From Planoprotostelium fungivorum (Eukaryota; Evosea; Variosea; Cavosteliida; Cavosteliaceae): a stretch of DNA of 64,000 nucleotides. The translations under genes and the position numbers were made by a program. The DNA is taken from NCBI GenBank assembly GCA_003024175.1, contig MDYQ01000133.1:1-64000 (forward strand). Direction: 5' to 3'. The notes below the pieces were generated by a model that saw only the letters and a program-made list of their open reading frames with translations, did not search any database and was not told the origin of the DNA. How positions within the stretch are numbered: the stretch's first letter is position 1; every line of letters starts with the position of its first letter. Shown here piece by piece: positions 1 to 10,633 of the stretch.

Positions 1-1360
1 ACAATAAAATCACTTCTCAAGTCTTCCACATAGGAAGCAACCAGCAGTCGTCACTCTTCTTTATCATTCTACGGGGTCTAAGGACCTCAAACCTGTCTAA
101 TAGCCTGGATCTGGTGACAGATTTCAAGGCAAGAACCGCTCGCGTCACCACATCCAAGAGGAAGCGCAAGAACTGATCCGCTGGATCAAGGGGACAATGT
201 TATGACGCTACGTTGTAGAGAAGGAATATCGACGGCAAAGGAATTGATTTAACGGTCTACAATTGTATTGTGTAATAAAAGGGGATTGTTCGAAGCCCAT
301 CCCCAAGAAGAGGTCTCGAACTTATACCATCCAACTAATCCATCCTTGTGTATCCTTCATCCCACCATCAAGAGTGAGACAATCCATTTATAACACATGT
401 TGCTGATTCCCCAAGATGTGATTGTTCCAATGGTGTAAGTCTCAATTCACTGATACAGATAGCAGTAGTATCTCCAAGAATCAGTCATGAGTTTAAATTG
501 TTGTGCCCAACATTTGACATCACTGACAAATTGGAAAACTTGGGGAAATCTCAAAGAAATCTCAGCAACCAAGAAACACATTCATTGAAAAGGAACTCCT
601 TGGCTTTCTTTGATTTGAAATCATTCTTTATAAACAGAGACTCATTGAACTGTTTGGTTCTCATGTGGTGACCATACACCACATAAATATTGACAGAAGG
701 ACATCTTGCATAAAGACAGACTTTGCTCTCTCTTTTATTGGAACTGTTTTAATATATGCTCTTGTTCTCTGATGGCCATTATCCTTCTGAATATACCCAG
801 GATAAATGGTGTCAGTTCCAAGATCCTCCCATCATCATCATTGCCCTACATTAATTCATGGTGAAGATCATTTCCTTTGGTTTGCTGTGAAAAAGATCAG
901 GTGTTTTTAGTACAATTCTTGATATGTTTCTGGCTTCCCAAGTGAGTGATTTGTTGTGTGATTGATGTTGGAGAGAATATGATTATCATACCCATCTTGA
1001 ATGTGGTGTCTCAAGATCGAGGGAGGTAGCGGCGGTCTGATACAGCGAGATTGGCCAACTGGTGACCTAATGTGATATGATATGATATGATATTCTAAAT
1101 GTGTCCAAAATTCTCTGGTCAAAGCTCTTATCCTATGTTCTGAGTCAAGAAGCAAAAAGCGAAGGGGTTTTTGCAGATCTTGTTGATGATAGCCGATTGA
1201 TTTCACCGCATATCAATCAATGTGTTTTTTTTTGAGCTGCTGATCTCAATATCGTCTGGGTTTAGGGATCTAATCATGTTTCTTCGTCCTTTCTCTCTTC
1301 CTTCTATTCTGCTCTCTCTTTCTTCTGTTCTTCTCTCTTTCTTTAATGGTAAAAAAAAGT
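1..1360. other. Region without a recognisable protein gene
   Basis: I see no convincing coding sequence here. Short open frames exist on the minus strand (for example 907-1206), but they lack recognisable motifs and have no splice-linked continuation. The stretch is more AT-rich than the gene-dense parts of the window. A run of eight A at 1351-1358 is the likely terminator of the minus-strand tRNA-like element that follows. Confidence 0.5.
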
Positions 1361-1441
1361 GAACAGCCCAGGGTCCGATCACTGGTGTCACGCGGCCAGA
1401 CAAGGCGGAGTGAGCAACCAGCTCGGCCACTGGAGCTGCCC
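1361..1441 (-). ncRNA. tRNA-like Pol III transcript candidate
   Basis: Read on the minus strand, this 81-nt stretch begins GGGCAGC and ends GCTGTTC, which pair over 7 bp (two of them G-U). It contains TGGCCGAGCTGG (1418-1429), a full match to the Pol III A box consensus TRGCNNARYNGG. Further on, TGATCGGACCC is a weak match to the B box. Eight T follow two bases after the 3' end, a standard Pol III terminator. It is not a clean tRNA: the A box sits about 5 nt too far from the paired 5' end, and the T-loop is not TTCGAAT. It could be a decayed tRNA, a tRNA-derived repeat, or chance. Confidence 0.3.
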
Positions 1442-2324
1442 AACTGCGAACCCAAAACTCGAAGCAAGACACGATGACCGATTATGACATCTTGTTTTTT
1501 TGGCGCCAGATTTGCTGCGTGGGCTATCAAGAGACACTTTCACACAGAGGAAGAAGGAATTCAGATGAAAGAGTCTTCATTAACGAAATAAAATAGATCC
1601 CCAACCTTGACAATCATCTTGGCAGCACAAGATGGATGCCAGGATAATCACAACTCCATCACCTCGGCCTTTGACATATGTGTTGTGACTCAGCATGGTG
1701 ATCTCTTTGCCAACATGTGTGCTCCTCTTGTGACCACGCTGAGAGTTGTATGATCTCTTTCGTCGTCTGCTCTCTCTTCCTACCTGGTGGAAAATTGATA
1801 AGAAAGGATCATTCACACATCTTCAACGATAATGGGGAGTGGATGATCAATGGACGAAGGGTACATACGAGTACACACCTCTTTCTGACGTTTCTGCCCC
1901 CCGCGAGACGAAGACGGGGTGAATCGTCAATCATATTTTTGCATAAGGTAAAACCTACAATTTCAAAAAGTCAATCTGATCAATGAGTGCATCAGAATCA
2001 TTCTGCTGGCGATGGCTGTGATCTTGGTCTCTGTTCTCTCGGTCCAGATCAAACTTTCATTATTCGTAAAATCGTTCCAACTCATCATATCTAGAGAACG
2101 TAATATGTATGTTCGTGTTATCCTGTGAAGAGGTTCAGGCGTGTTCCTGTTCTGATGTGCCCCACGAAATATTTGGTTGTAGTAGTAAGCTGCAAGGAAA
2201 GTTCCGCCAGCAGGACGAAAATTTCATTCTCACAGAGCCACATCGACGCGCAGGCCTTGACCCGACTTACAAATTATACTGGATTAACACTTCCCTCCAT
2301 TGCATCAACACCGCCAGTTTTCAA
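1442..2324. other. Intergenic, upstream of HECT gene
   Basis: No supported gene. Open frames on both strands are short and without recognisable motifs. The ligase downstream could start earlier, at an in-frame ATG at 2109, but the extra 72 residues look unlike conserved protein, so the stretch is better read as promoter and 5' UTR. Confidence 0.4.
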
Positions 2325-4506
2325 ATGATCAACAATATGATGGACGATCCAATGGACATAGACCCACCTGTGACGCACGTTGAGCCTCCAATGACCCATC
2401 TAGGGCCATTCGTGGCCATTCCCTCTCAATTGGCTTCTTTGAATCAGATGATTCCAAGTCTATACGCCCCTGTGGCACCCAGTCACCCTCCGGTGGTCCA
2501 GACGAACACACTTTTTCTATTTCCTCTACATAGTACTCCATCGAATCACGTTGTCCCAAACATGGTCGCCCCCGTGACCCCCGCCGTGCCTTCAGCTCCA
2601 GCAGGCTCAAGAGTCTCCGCTGCAGTCATTCCTGTGGTAAGAGCTCAACGTCAAACAGCCTTCAATTCACCACCTTCACAACCGACACAATCGAGCCATC
2701 ATCGAAGTTCGAGGAGAGCACAACCACAGACACAGCCACAGAGGAGGGAAGATCCTCCCTCCGTGTTCCGACCGAGGACCATCACTCGACCTGAACCCAT
2801 TCTGCACGTCCAAATGAGATGTGCGGACGATGACACAACCATGGGACTCACCGAGCCATTACCCGATCGTCTCAAGAGAATGAGAGAGCTTCATAATCCG
2901 AGAGCCATCGATCGAAGTGATTCGTCACATTTCGGCATCCCATTGACTCTTCCAGTTCCTTTCCGTGTGACCATGAAAGGCTCTTCTTACAAGACCTTCA
3001 TGCTGGCCGTCAACCAGTGGTCGCATCAGATCGAGAGGGGTCTCGCTCTGGACAATCTGACAGTCGATTACTTTGATGAAGATCACGTCCGACGTGGAGT
3101 GGACGGAGGAGGCTTGACTACCGAATATTTCAACCGAGTGAGACACCATGTGATGCAATGTGTAATGATAATGACGTTGATGGACAGTTGGGGGAGATCA
3201 TGTACGGCAATATTTTCGTCGCCGAGAGCGAGACCGCAGACAATTGGTGGTTCACGACGAACGAAGTAGACGAGAAGACTCTGCTCGTTGTGGGAGCCGT
3301 CATGGCCAAGGCTCTTTTAGACAAGGTGATGATGAGACGATGACGATGGTGTGTCCGTCGGTGACCATGATGCAGGTGAAGATGCCTCTGTCTCTCTGTC
3401 CAATCATCTACAAACTGATCTGTGGCGAATCTCTCGTGTGGAAGGATCTACAAGTGGTGAGTTTGATCGAGATGCGACCGTAGAGTGAGGGAGATAGGTG
3501 AAACCAGATCTGTACAAGAACATGACGACCGAAGTTGGAAGACAAGTCTATATTGAAGACGAGTATACGTTCTCCCCTATCATCGATAGCCTGCAGTGAG
3601 TCATCTTGATCGTCATCGCATCACCCTCTGTGCTTCGCATCGACATCACGTCGATCGCGATCATCATCATCATCGTCACGATCATCATGATGATCGCGGA
3701 CAGATACGCCGACAACCTCCCTCATTGGAAGCTGAACACCACCCGCAATAAAGACCTGCTGGTTACGTCAGACACCTTCGAAGAGTGGATGCTCCTCCAG
3801 GCCGAGTTTGTCATGGTCACATCCGTGAAGAAGAACATACTGGGCTTCCTGAGAGGCTTCTACAGCATCATACCGCTGCAGGTGAGGTCACGTGACTCGT
3901 CCGTTCACTGAACGAACGGCAGTACGTGAGAGACAATTTCACGCCGCAGGAATTGCAGAGAGAGCTGGAGGCTGTGAAGATGATGTCTTATGATGATTTT
4001 CTCGACAGGGTTCAGTACCGGCCTTCAAACCGTAAACGTATTTTCAACGAGGTGAGAAGACGTGGACCGTGAGAACGACCTCATGATGGATGTGCGATCG
4101 TCTCATTTGCGTCACGTGCATCATCATCATCATCGCGATGGAGGTCACGTGACGTCGTTTCTATCACGCAACATCACGTGATGCTGATGAGAAGATGATC
4201 AGGCGCGATGACATCGCAGGCGTTCTCATCTCTGGACGTGCCGCTGACGAGTTCCAGGCCGTTCGAGGTCTGACACCCAATCAAGTACATCAGCTGCTCT
4301 TCTTCATCACGGGCATGAATCGTCTGCCCGGTTCGAGCAGGAGCATCTTGATCCTAGAGACATCCACCATGAGAACGGAGTTGTTGCCGCAGGCTCACAC
4401 GTGCTCTCTCTCTATGGACGTTCCCATCTACCCCGATGCACAGACTATGAGGACGAAGATCATCATCGCGTTGGAGAACTCGAACGGTAGTTATGGCATC
4501 GCTTAA
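2325..4506 (+). CDS. HECT-domain E3 ubiquitin ligase
   Basis: The protein forms a thioester with ubiquitin and passes it to substrates. Its N-terminal part (to about 2820) is low-complexity, rich in Pro, Ser and Gln, with no domain I recognise. The HECT domain follows, with the N-lobe signature GVDGGGLTTEYFNR near 3110. Its C-lobe contains LLPQAHTCSLSMDVPIY near 4390-4434, where the Cys after HT is the expected catalytic residue. Introns I read: 3137-3186, 3326-3375, 3457-3497, 3596-3703, 3882-3922 and about 4052-4219; the last is the least sure. The start chosen is the Met before INNMMDDPMDID; an upstream in-frame ATG at 2109 is possible. The stop codon overlaps an AATAAA signal. The N-terminus gives no clue to substrate. 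Confidence 0.88.
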
Positions 4507-4932
4507 TAAAGACGAGATGTAGAGTTAGGTCGTGTGTTGTGGAAGAGGTGAGAGAGTTTCATCTTGATTATGAAGGTGGAGACGGAACGTGCTGTTGTTC
4601 GTGAATGGAATTCTAGAACAACCGGATGTATGGATGAGTTTTGAAATGGACAGGGTTTAGGACTGTCCATTTCAGAAACCCATCTTTGAAGAAGTGCACC
4701 GTTCTGATGAGGAGACGGTGGAATCTTTTGAAGTCTGCACTCTTGAAATCGAGCACACACGCACAAGTCTTATGAATCCTGTGACCATAGTATCAAGCGA
4801 AGCACCTTCGAAGGTAACTCAATAAGAAATGAAGAGGCGCGTGGTGTTTAGGAGAAAGAGTGACAGGTTTAGATTTTCTGCCTTCGGAGGAGAGATCGCG
4901 CGGTAAATTTTCGAACACCAGACAGGAACATC
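4507..4932. other. Intergenic with a 12-bp hairpin
   Basis: No gene is supported here. A perfect inverted repeat, TGAAATGGACAG (4642-4653) and CTGTCCATTTCA (4663-4674), encloses a 9-nt loop. It lies about 140 bp past the HECT stop codon. It could be a structured RNA 3' end, a protein-binding site or chance. Confidence 0.5.
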
Positions 4933-5452
4933 ATGCAGATGGTACCCTCTGAAGTATCGCAACAAGTGCTATCCATGATCGGCCATATCAGGGAGAACGA
5001 GGCATTGAGGAAGAGCTGCCTGATGTTCGCCGGAGTGATTGGAGGATACATTGCATTCCTGGCGATGATTGAGCCAGAAGAAGAGGAGAAGAGGAACAAC
5101 AAATCATCAAATAGAGGAACGACCACTCACGTTCGTGTTCGCAACAATGTTCAAAAGAGAGAAGCGAAATGGTTTCACTTCTTCATTCCCAGCTCCTGGA
5201 TCAAACCAACACAATCTGAAAAGACGAGAGGACACTTGAACCCAACCAGAGTCAAGAGAACCGCGAGGAAGGCAGTGACCCCGTCTGGTGATCATTCGAA
5301 TCATGTGATGATTCTCCTCGACTCACTTCTATTCAGAGGTGACAATTCCTTCGGATGAGATTCAAGATGTAGAGAACATCCCCAATGGCTCTTCTTTAGA
5401 CGATCCTTCTGGAAGCGATGCAGAAGGTTCAAAGGTGAAGGACGATTTCTGA
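4933..5452 (+). CDS. Small single-pass membrane protein, unknown
   Basis: Two exons (4933-5287 and 5337-5452), joined across a 49-nt GTGATC...TTCAG intron, give about 156 residues. A hydrophobic stretch LMFAGVIGGYIAFLAMI at residues 30-46 is a likely transmembrane helix, preceded by a short amphipathic segment. The rest is charged: an acidic run just after the helix, then a basic part with several Arg/Lys pairs, then an acidic Ser/Asp-rich tail. Reading through the intron instead gives a shorter tail at 5358, but the spliced tail reads better. I do not recognise the family. It lies 18 bp before the next gene on the same strand. Confidence 0.6.
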
Positions 5453-5469
5453 CTATTCCAATTGACAGC

Positions 5470-6151
5470 ATGGAACAGGCATCGTCGGTCGCTTCGGTGG
5501 TCGAAGCATGTGATTATGCGAAATTGCACGAACGCTCGAAAATGCAGGCAGCCAAGATCGAACAGTTATATCACGAGATCGATTGTGTATCCAAATCGGC
5601 CGCACTATTCGAGGGCCAATTCAGGGTGATCATCTTACGTCCCATATCATCGTCCACATCATCCACATCATTCCCTCCTCTTCCGCTTCTTCTCTATCTC
5701 TCATTCTTTCTCATCATTTCGTGTCACTTCATCCCTCCATCTCGACATCATCATCCATGGCCATTCTTCCAGCTCGCCCACGTCTAACCCTTCCAACAGG
5801 CCGAGGCCAATCTCAGAGCCGAGGCAGAAGAGAACCTTCGACTTATGAGAACCGAGCACGAGCGACAGATCAGAGCGACCGAGGCAGAGAAGAAGAAGGG
5901 AGAACACTTGAGAGAGACGATACACATCTTAGAGAGCCGCTTGGAGCAAGCCTCTAAACGCACCGGCAACGTGCGTGATCTCATCCATCCTATCGTCTGC
6001 TGATGATACGATGCAGGTCGCAGAACCAACGGAGAAGGAGAACGTCACGAGAGAGATCAAGGTGGTAGACAGTCCCAGCCGATTCGGCACTCTGGCCGAT
6101 TTCACCAACTGGGGCCTACCAAGCAGCTCACCACGAAAGAATGTGGTATAG
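5470..6151 (+). CDS. Coiled-coil protein, unknown
   Basis: Three exons (5470-5625, 5800-5970, 6017-6151) with introns of 174 and 46 nt give about 153 residues. The first two exons form a long charged helix (LHERSKMQAAKIEQLYHEID, then AEANLRAEAEENLRLMRTEH and onward), typical of a coiled coil. The last exon is a Ser/Pro-rich tail containing SRFGTLADFTNWGLPSSSPR. The 174-nt intron is long for this window and holds pyrimidine-rich low-complexity sequence. No catalytic motif is visible; a scaffold or cytoskeletal partner is only a guess. Confidence 0.6.
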
Positions 6152-6497
6152 ATTGCATCTGTACATTTCCCTCTTATTCGGCGTCCCTTCTTGTCGTTTC
6201 CGTTTGGAGAGAGTGTGGTGGTCACAGGTAGTGCTGATGAGGTGTCTGACTGATGTCTTTAAGATCTGGTTGTTGTTGAGAAGTTGACAGGTAAGCGGGA
6301 GAAAATTGCGGGTTCAACGATCCGAGGTGAACGAACGGGAAGCCGAGGTCAGAGATCACATCCAGAAGAGACAACATCCCGTCTAGACACTGTTAGACGT
6401 TACGATTGGTCGATTCTAGGATTGAAGAGGAGCCATAGGACATTCAACGATAGAACACGACAGCGTTGGCTTCAGGGGCCAGCAGGGCGACCATATC

Positions 6498-7794
6498 TTG
6501 TTGCAGCCATACGGCAGCCCTATAGACCATCACTGCTGGCCTCCTCCAAATTGCGTCAAGAGCCCAGGGATGTTTAGAAGCAGATCTTCGGATATGAGTG
6601 ATCTGGTAGAGGCCGACATAGAGGAGGCGAAGAGATTATATGCAAGTACGACGGCGTCTATGAATTCTTCAAATACCGCCGCAAAAAATGGACTCAGTCC
6701 AACGAATGGTGGGTGCTGGAATTGGAATCGGGTTGACGGATCGATAGCGAGAACATCCTCTGAGACGAATAATCCACACGAAGAGAGGGTATCTACAGAT
6801 CGAACGACGAGAGCAGGTATGGAACATTTTATCGATCTGGGATCTGAAGGATTCAACAGCAAATCCGTGGTGGTTTAACTGGGTTCGAAATACTAGTTAC
6901 ATTGCTGCAGCTGGAATGGTCTTCTATCTGTTGATATGGTTCAATCGGAACGGAGGCGCTGCCATGATGCAGTCGTTCCTCGATTGGGTTCAATCGATCG
7001 GCTACTGGGGAAACGCCATGTTTTCCGTTATGTTCGTCGTGGTATGTTTCATCTTCCATCGTAGCACCTCTGATTCGCCATCCAGATCAGCTTTCCGTTC
7101 ATTCTGGGCGGTTACACTCCACTCACACTCGGTGCCGGTGCCATTTACGGAGTTCTCCTCGGTACGATTACCGTATCGTTGTCTTCGATCATCGGCGCCA
7201 CCGTTTCCTTCTTCGTCTCACGTTTTTTCTTGAGAGAATGGATTGAGAGACGATTCAAGGTGAGATGCATCACAGATGGATCATGATTCGGGCGGCGTCG
7301 TTGACTCAGAGACAGGGCAGGGACGAATTTGACTTTTTCATGAGTCTGTTTGCACAGTCGAAGGAGAATCGTCTCATCTGCATCTTGATGCGGTGCTCTC
7401 CCATCCCATACGGTATACAGAACAGTCTCTTCGCAGTGAGTCATCCATCCTCCCTCATCCATCACATCACCCATCATCCATCCATCGACATCTGCATCTG
7501 TCCCATCATCATCAAACCCATCATCACGACCGACCCACTCCACAGGTGACAGACATCTCCTTCTCGACGTATCTCCTCACCACTTGGATTGGTCTCCTTC
7601 CCTTCCAGATCCTCTGGACACACTTTGGCTCCACCATGGCCGCTTACTCTCAATCGAGCTCGCTCAGTGCTTGGCAGATCGTCTCCGTGGTGGTGCAAGT
7701 GTTGGTCATGATCCTACTGTTTGTCTATCTGTGGCACAAGATGAAGAAGTACAAGAGGCAGCAGAACAAGGGAGGGGCCGTCAGTGTGGTGTGA
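6498..7794 (+). CDS. TVP38/TMEM64 (VTT) family membrane protein
   Basis: The reliable part starts near 6818 (VWNILSIWDL...) and runs to 7794. It has four or more hydrophobic segments and the VTT-domain signature LGGYTPLTLGAGAIYGVLLG near 7107-7166. This is followed by SFFVSRFFLREW and, after an intron, MRCSPIPYGIQN near 7388-7423. Proteins with this domain act in Golgi and ER membranes; some family members are lipid scramblases. Introns: 7042-7085, 7260-7315, 7436-7545. The N-terminus is unresolved: one frame from ATG 6498 gives a Ser/Asn-rich leader, while another frame near 6650-6730 encodes a Trp-rich stretch (KYDGVYEFFKYRRKKW) that also splices in phase. AATAAA lies about 60 nt past the stop. 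Confidence 0.78.
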
Positions 7795-8217
7795 GAGGGT
7801 GACCTAGGTGCGGGTAGTGGACGACAAGAAATTGGCAGAGTGAAAGACTCAATAAACCCGTAGGAGTGTATGTTATAGACTTTCTATAGCGAAGGTGTTT
7901 CAGACGATGCCAGATGAAGGCTCAATGATGAGATACATACGTTCTCTGTGTATTCTATGAGAGTGCGTTGGTTCATCTCTGGATTGTCATGAGGTGTCGA
8001 TGCTGCCGTGGGTGAAGCATCGACGGATCTCTCCATCGGAATCGCGGCTGCACCAATTTGGTCCCATGAAGAGATCATAACCGTCACATGACTAGAAATT
8101 CTCGATCACGGTTCAATGTTACGAGGATTTGAAATTCGTTTATCTACATCGAGTTCACTTTCGACTCTTCCACTCCCCCTCTACAGAACATCTCGTCCAC
8201 CTTCCATCATCAGTCCA
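7795..8217. other. Intergenic between convergent genes
   Basis: Convergent 3' ends lie here: the VTT gene from the left, with AATAAA near 7851, and the sugar transporter from the right. No gene is supported. Confidence 0.5.
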
Positions 8218-10236
8218 TCATCTTCCACCATCACTCATCACCTCTTCCAACGACAACCCCTTCGTCTCGGGCACACAAAAGTGAGCAAACACTGCCATGA
8301 CAGCACAGAACCCCGCCCACAAGAGGTAGCTCTTGAAACCAAACGCAGACAACAAGAGAGGTGCCGATTTCGACACGATGGAGTTCCAAACCCAATTGGA
8401 GACGGTGGAGATGGAAGTTGCCTTGGCTCGATAGCGGAAAGGAAAGATCTCTGCCTGGTAGACCCACACGACTGGACCCCACGTTGAGCCGAAGGAGAGG
8501 GTGAAGGTGAAGACGAAGAGTATGGCACCTGCGTCGCATGAGGTGATGATGGGGGTGATGGAGGTGATCGGATGATGATGCCGATGGAGACGATGAGACG
8601 GATGATGGTGAAGATGAGAGACATCGTGTGGGTTCATCGTGATGATGATCGATGATCGTAGAGGAAGACCTACCGATACCGAGGGTGTCTAGTTTGTCTT
8701 GACTCTCTCCGATGTGTCCAAAGAGGGTGACAAGGAGGAGGGAAACGCTCATGCAGGCTCCACCCCATACGAGTAACTTCTTTCTACCCCATCTCTCGAT
8801 CAGATACATTCCAGGGAGTGTGGCTAACACAGTGAAGAGACTGTTGATCAGCGGAAAACCTGACAACAATTGAGATCCATCTACAATCGAATTTCGAACG
8901 ATCTTCTGAAGTGATTCCACGAGATGAACGTTCGATTTTCTTTCGAATCGACATCGATGTCGATGCATCTCGTCTCCATTTGAGCTGATTTGGTTCGATC
9001 CGATCACGATTTCATTCGATCCGATCACGATTTCATTCGTTCGTGATGTGATTTCAGAATGTAGGATGAGGTCACCTATAGTGGACAACATGGGAGAGAA
9101 ACCGAGGGCATCAAAGAGAGCCGCTCCAAAGTAGAGAATGACGTTGATGCCAGTCCACTGCTGAAAGAACTGCAGGGATACACCTAAGAAGGTTCTGTAT
9201 CGAACATAAGGGTCGGTGAACAACTGAGACCACGATGTCTCTCCGTATCTCTTCTGCTGTTCCACCGTGTCCAGCATGTCTTGATGCTCTCTGATGACTT
9301 CGTCGTCTCCACTGTCTTTCCCTCTCAGACGGATTAAAACCTGTTTTTAATCATTTTTATTTCGTACCGTGATGATGATGATCACCTGCAAGGCTTCGGA
9401 TGTTCTTCCTCTGTAGATGAGCCAACGGGGAGACAGCGGCATGAACGACATGGACACCATCATGAGGAGACACGGTATCAGTTGGAGGGCGAAAGACATC
9501 CTCCACTCTAGATCACCCGAATCATCTCCCATGGCCAAGATGATGACGGAGTTGACACACGTTGCAAAGAAGATGCCACACGTGATCATCAACTGATACG
9601 TGCCGATGAGTCGACCTCTGATGGACGTTTCTGCAGTTTCTGAAATGTAGACGGGCACGGTCGCTGATTCGATGCCCACTCCGATGCCTGCTCCCAGACG
9701 ACCCAGATAGAGGAGTCCTCGACCGGTCGATAGACTCTGTATGATGACAGAGACGAGGAAGATGCTTCCACCACCAATGATGGTCCTCTTACGTCCAAAG
9801 AGATTCATCGGATAAGAGACGATGAGGGCACCTAGTGCGGCTCCGATCAAGAAGGTGAAGGTAATCTCGTAGTGTTTCAATCAATCATCGATCTCGATTG
9901 TAGGACGAGAAGATTGGCTCACCCAACCTTCTATATCGGCACGATCGGGTGAGGAATGATACGTGTTTGAATCTGCGTCGTAGGTGATCAGACCGAAGAA
10001 CAGTTTGAATGGTAGCATCGTGAAGACTTGACTGATGAAAATGAACGTATGCCTCGCAGTTCCTCTCACTTGATGATTCCTATCTCATATCCGAAGAGAA
10101 ACCCGCCCAATCCTGATGTGAAAGACACGAGCCAAGTGTATAGGTTGACCTTCGCCTTCGATTTCGGATGCTCATCTAACAGATCTTTCCTCACGTCTTC
10201 ATCTTTGATAGGGAAGATCGTGTGGCCTTCTTGCAT
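8218..10236 (-). CDS. MFS sugar transporter (SP/hexose family)
   Basis: The protein carries sugars across a membrane by proton symport or facilitated diffusion. The family motifs appear in order: LGGFLFGYEIGII after a short cytosolic head, NLFGRKRT, a glycine-rich GRLGAGIGVGIES helix, ETAETSIRGRLIG, PLSPRWLIYRGR, LQFFQQWTGINVILYFG, IERWGRKKLL, and the end signature PETKGLSLEE. All twelve helices seem present. About six short introns split it; the one near 8885-9060 holds a 21-bp tandem repeat. The start chosen (MQEGHTIFPIKDED) is the only Met before the first helix. The transcript runs away from the receptor gene at 10.6 kb, so the two share a divergent promoter region. Substrate cannot be told. 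Confidence 0.92.
8996..9037. repeat. 21-bp tandem repeat in intron
   Basis: Two exact copies of CGATCCGATCACGATTTCATT lie head to tail inside an intron of the sugar transporter. GATC/ATCGAT-rich filler of this kind recurs in many longer introns of the window. Confidence 0.85.
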
Positions 10237-10633
10237 CTGAACCAGATGCCGAACTCATGTGACAAGACTCAACTACAAATGGTTTGTAAACTTTTATGTC
10301 GTCAGGGTGAAAGCTTCGATGGTATTTAACGAGCAAACGGTGCACACAACGTTGTTATACCCTACTTCGAGCACTCTCGACATCATTCCATAGGCAGTGA
10401 ACAGCTGCTCCACGTGACGTGCACGACTGAACGATTTACTCTGTCAGCTTTTTTCACATGCCACAAATGTGTCTACCCTTTCGTTTTATATTTCCCCTGA
10501 CACGGACGGTCTGCTCACACAACTTGCAACCCGGCAGAGAGAGACAGGCTCCAGAGACGCCTGGTAGTCCTTCTGATAGAGGTTGGATCTTTCATAACAG
10601 ACCCCCCGAAGGACCAAGGTTTAGACGACAGCT
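10237..10633. promoter_or_regulatory. Divergent promoter region
   Basis: About 400 bp separate the starts of the sugar transporter (minus) and the LRR receptor (plus). No open frame is supported. A CACGTG E-box palindrome lies near 10411. No clear TATA element stands out. Confidence 0.4.

Noticed and set aside
1203-1530. Minus-strand protein frames over the tRNA-like element
   Set aside because: Low-complexity Arg/Glu tails and two frames open at once; better explained as read-through of a non-coding element.
2109-2324. Earlier start for the HECT ligase
   Set aside because: The extra residues are Cys-rich and irregular with no motif; the later Met begins the low-complexity part that runs on into the HECT domain. 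Not fully excluded.
8230-8624. Ser/Pro-rich minus-strand frames at the end of the sugar transporter
   Set aside because: Alternative frames of the last transporter exon and intron; the transporter frame has the PETKGLSLEE signature.
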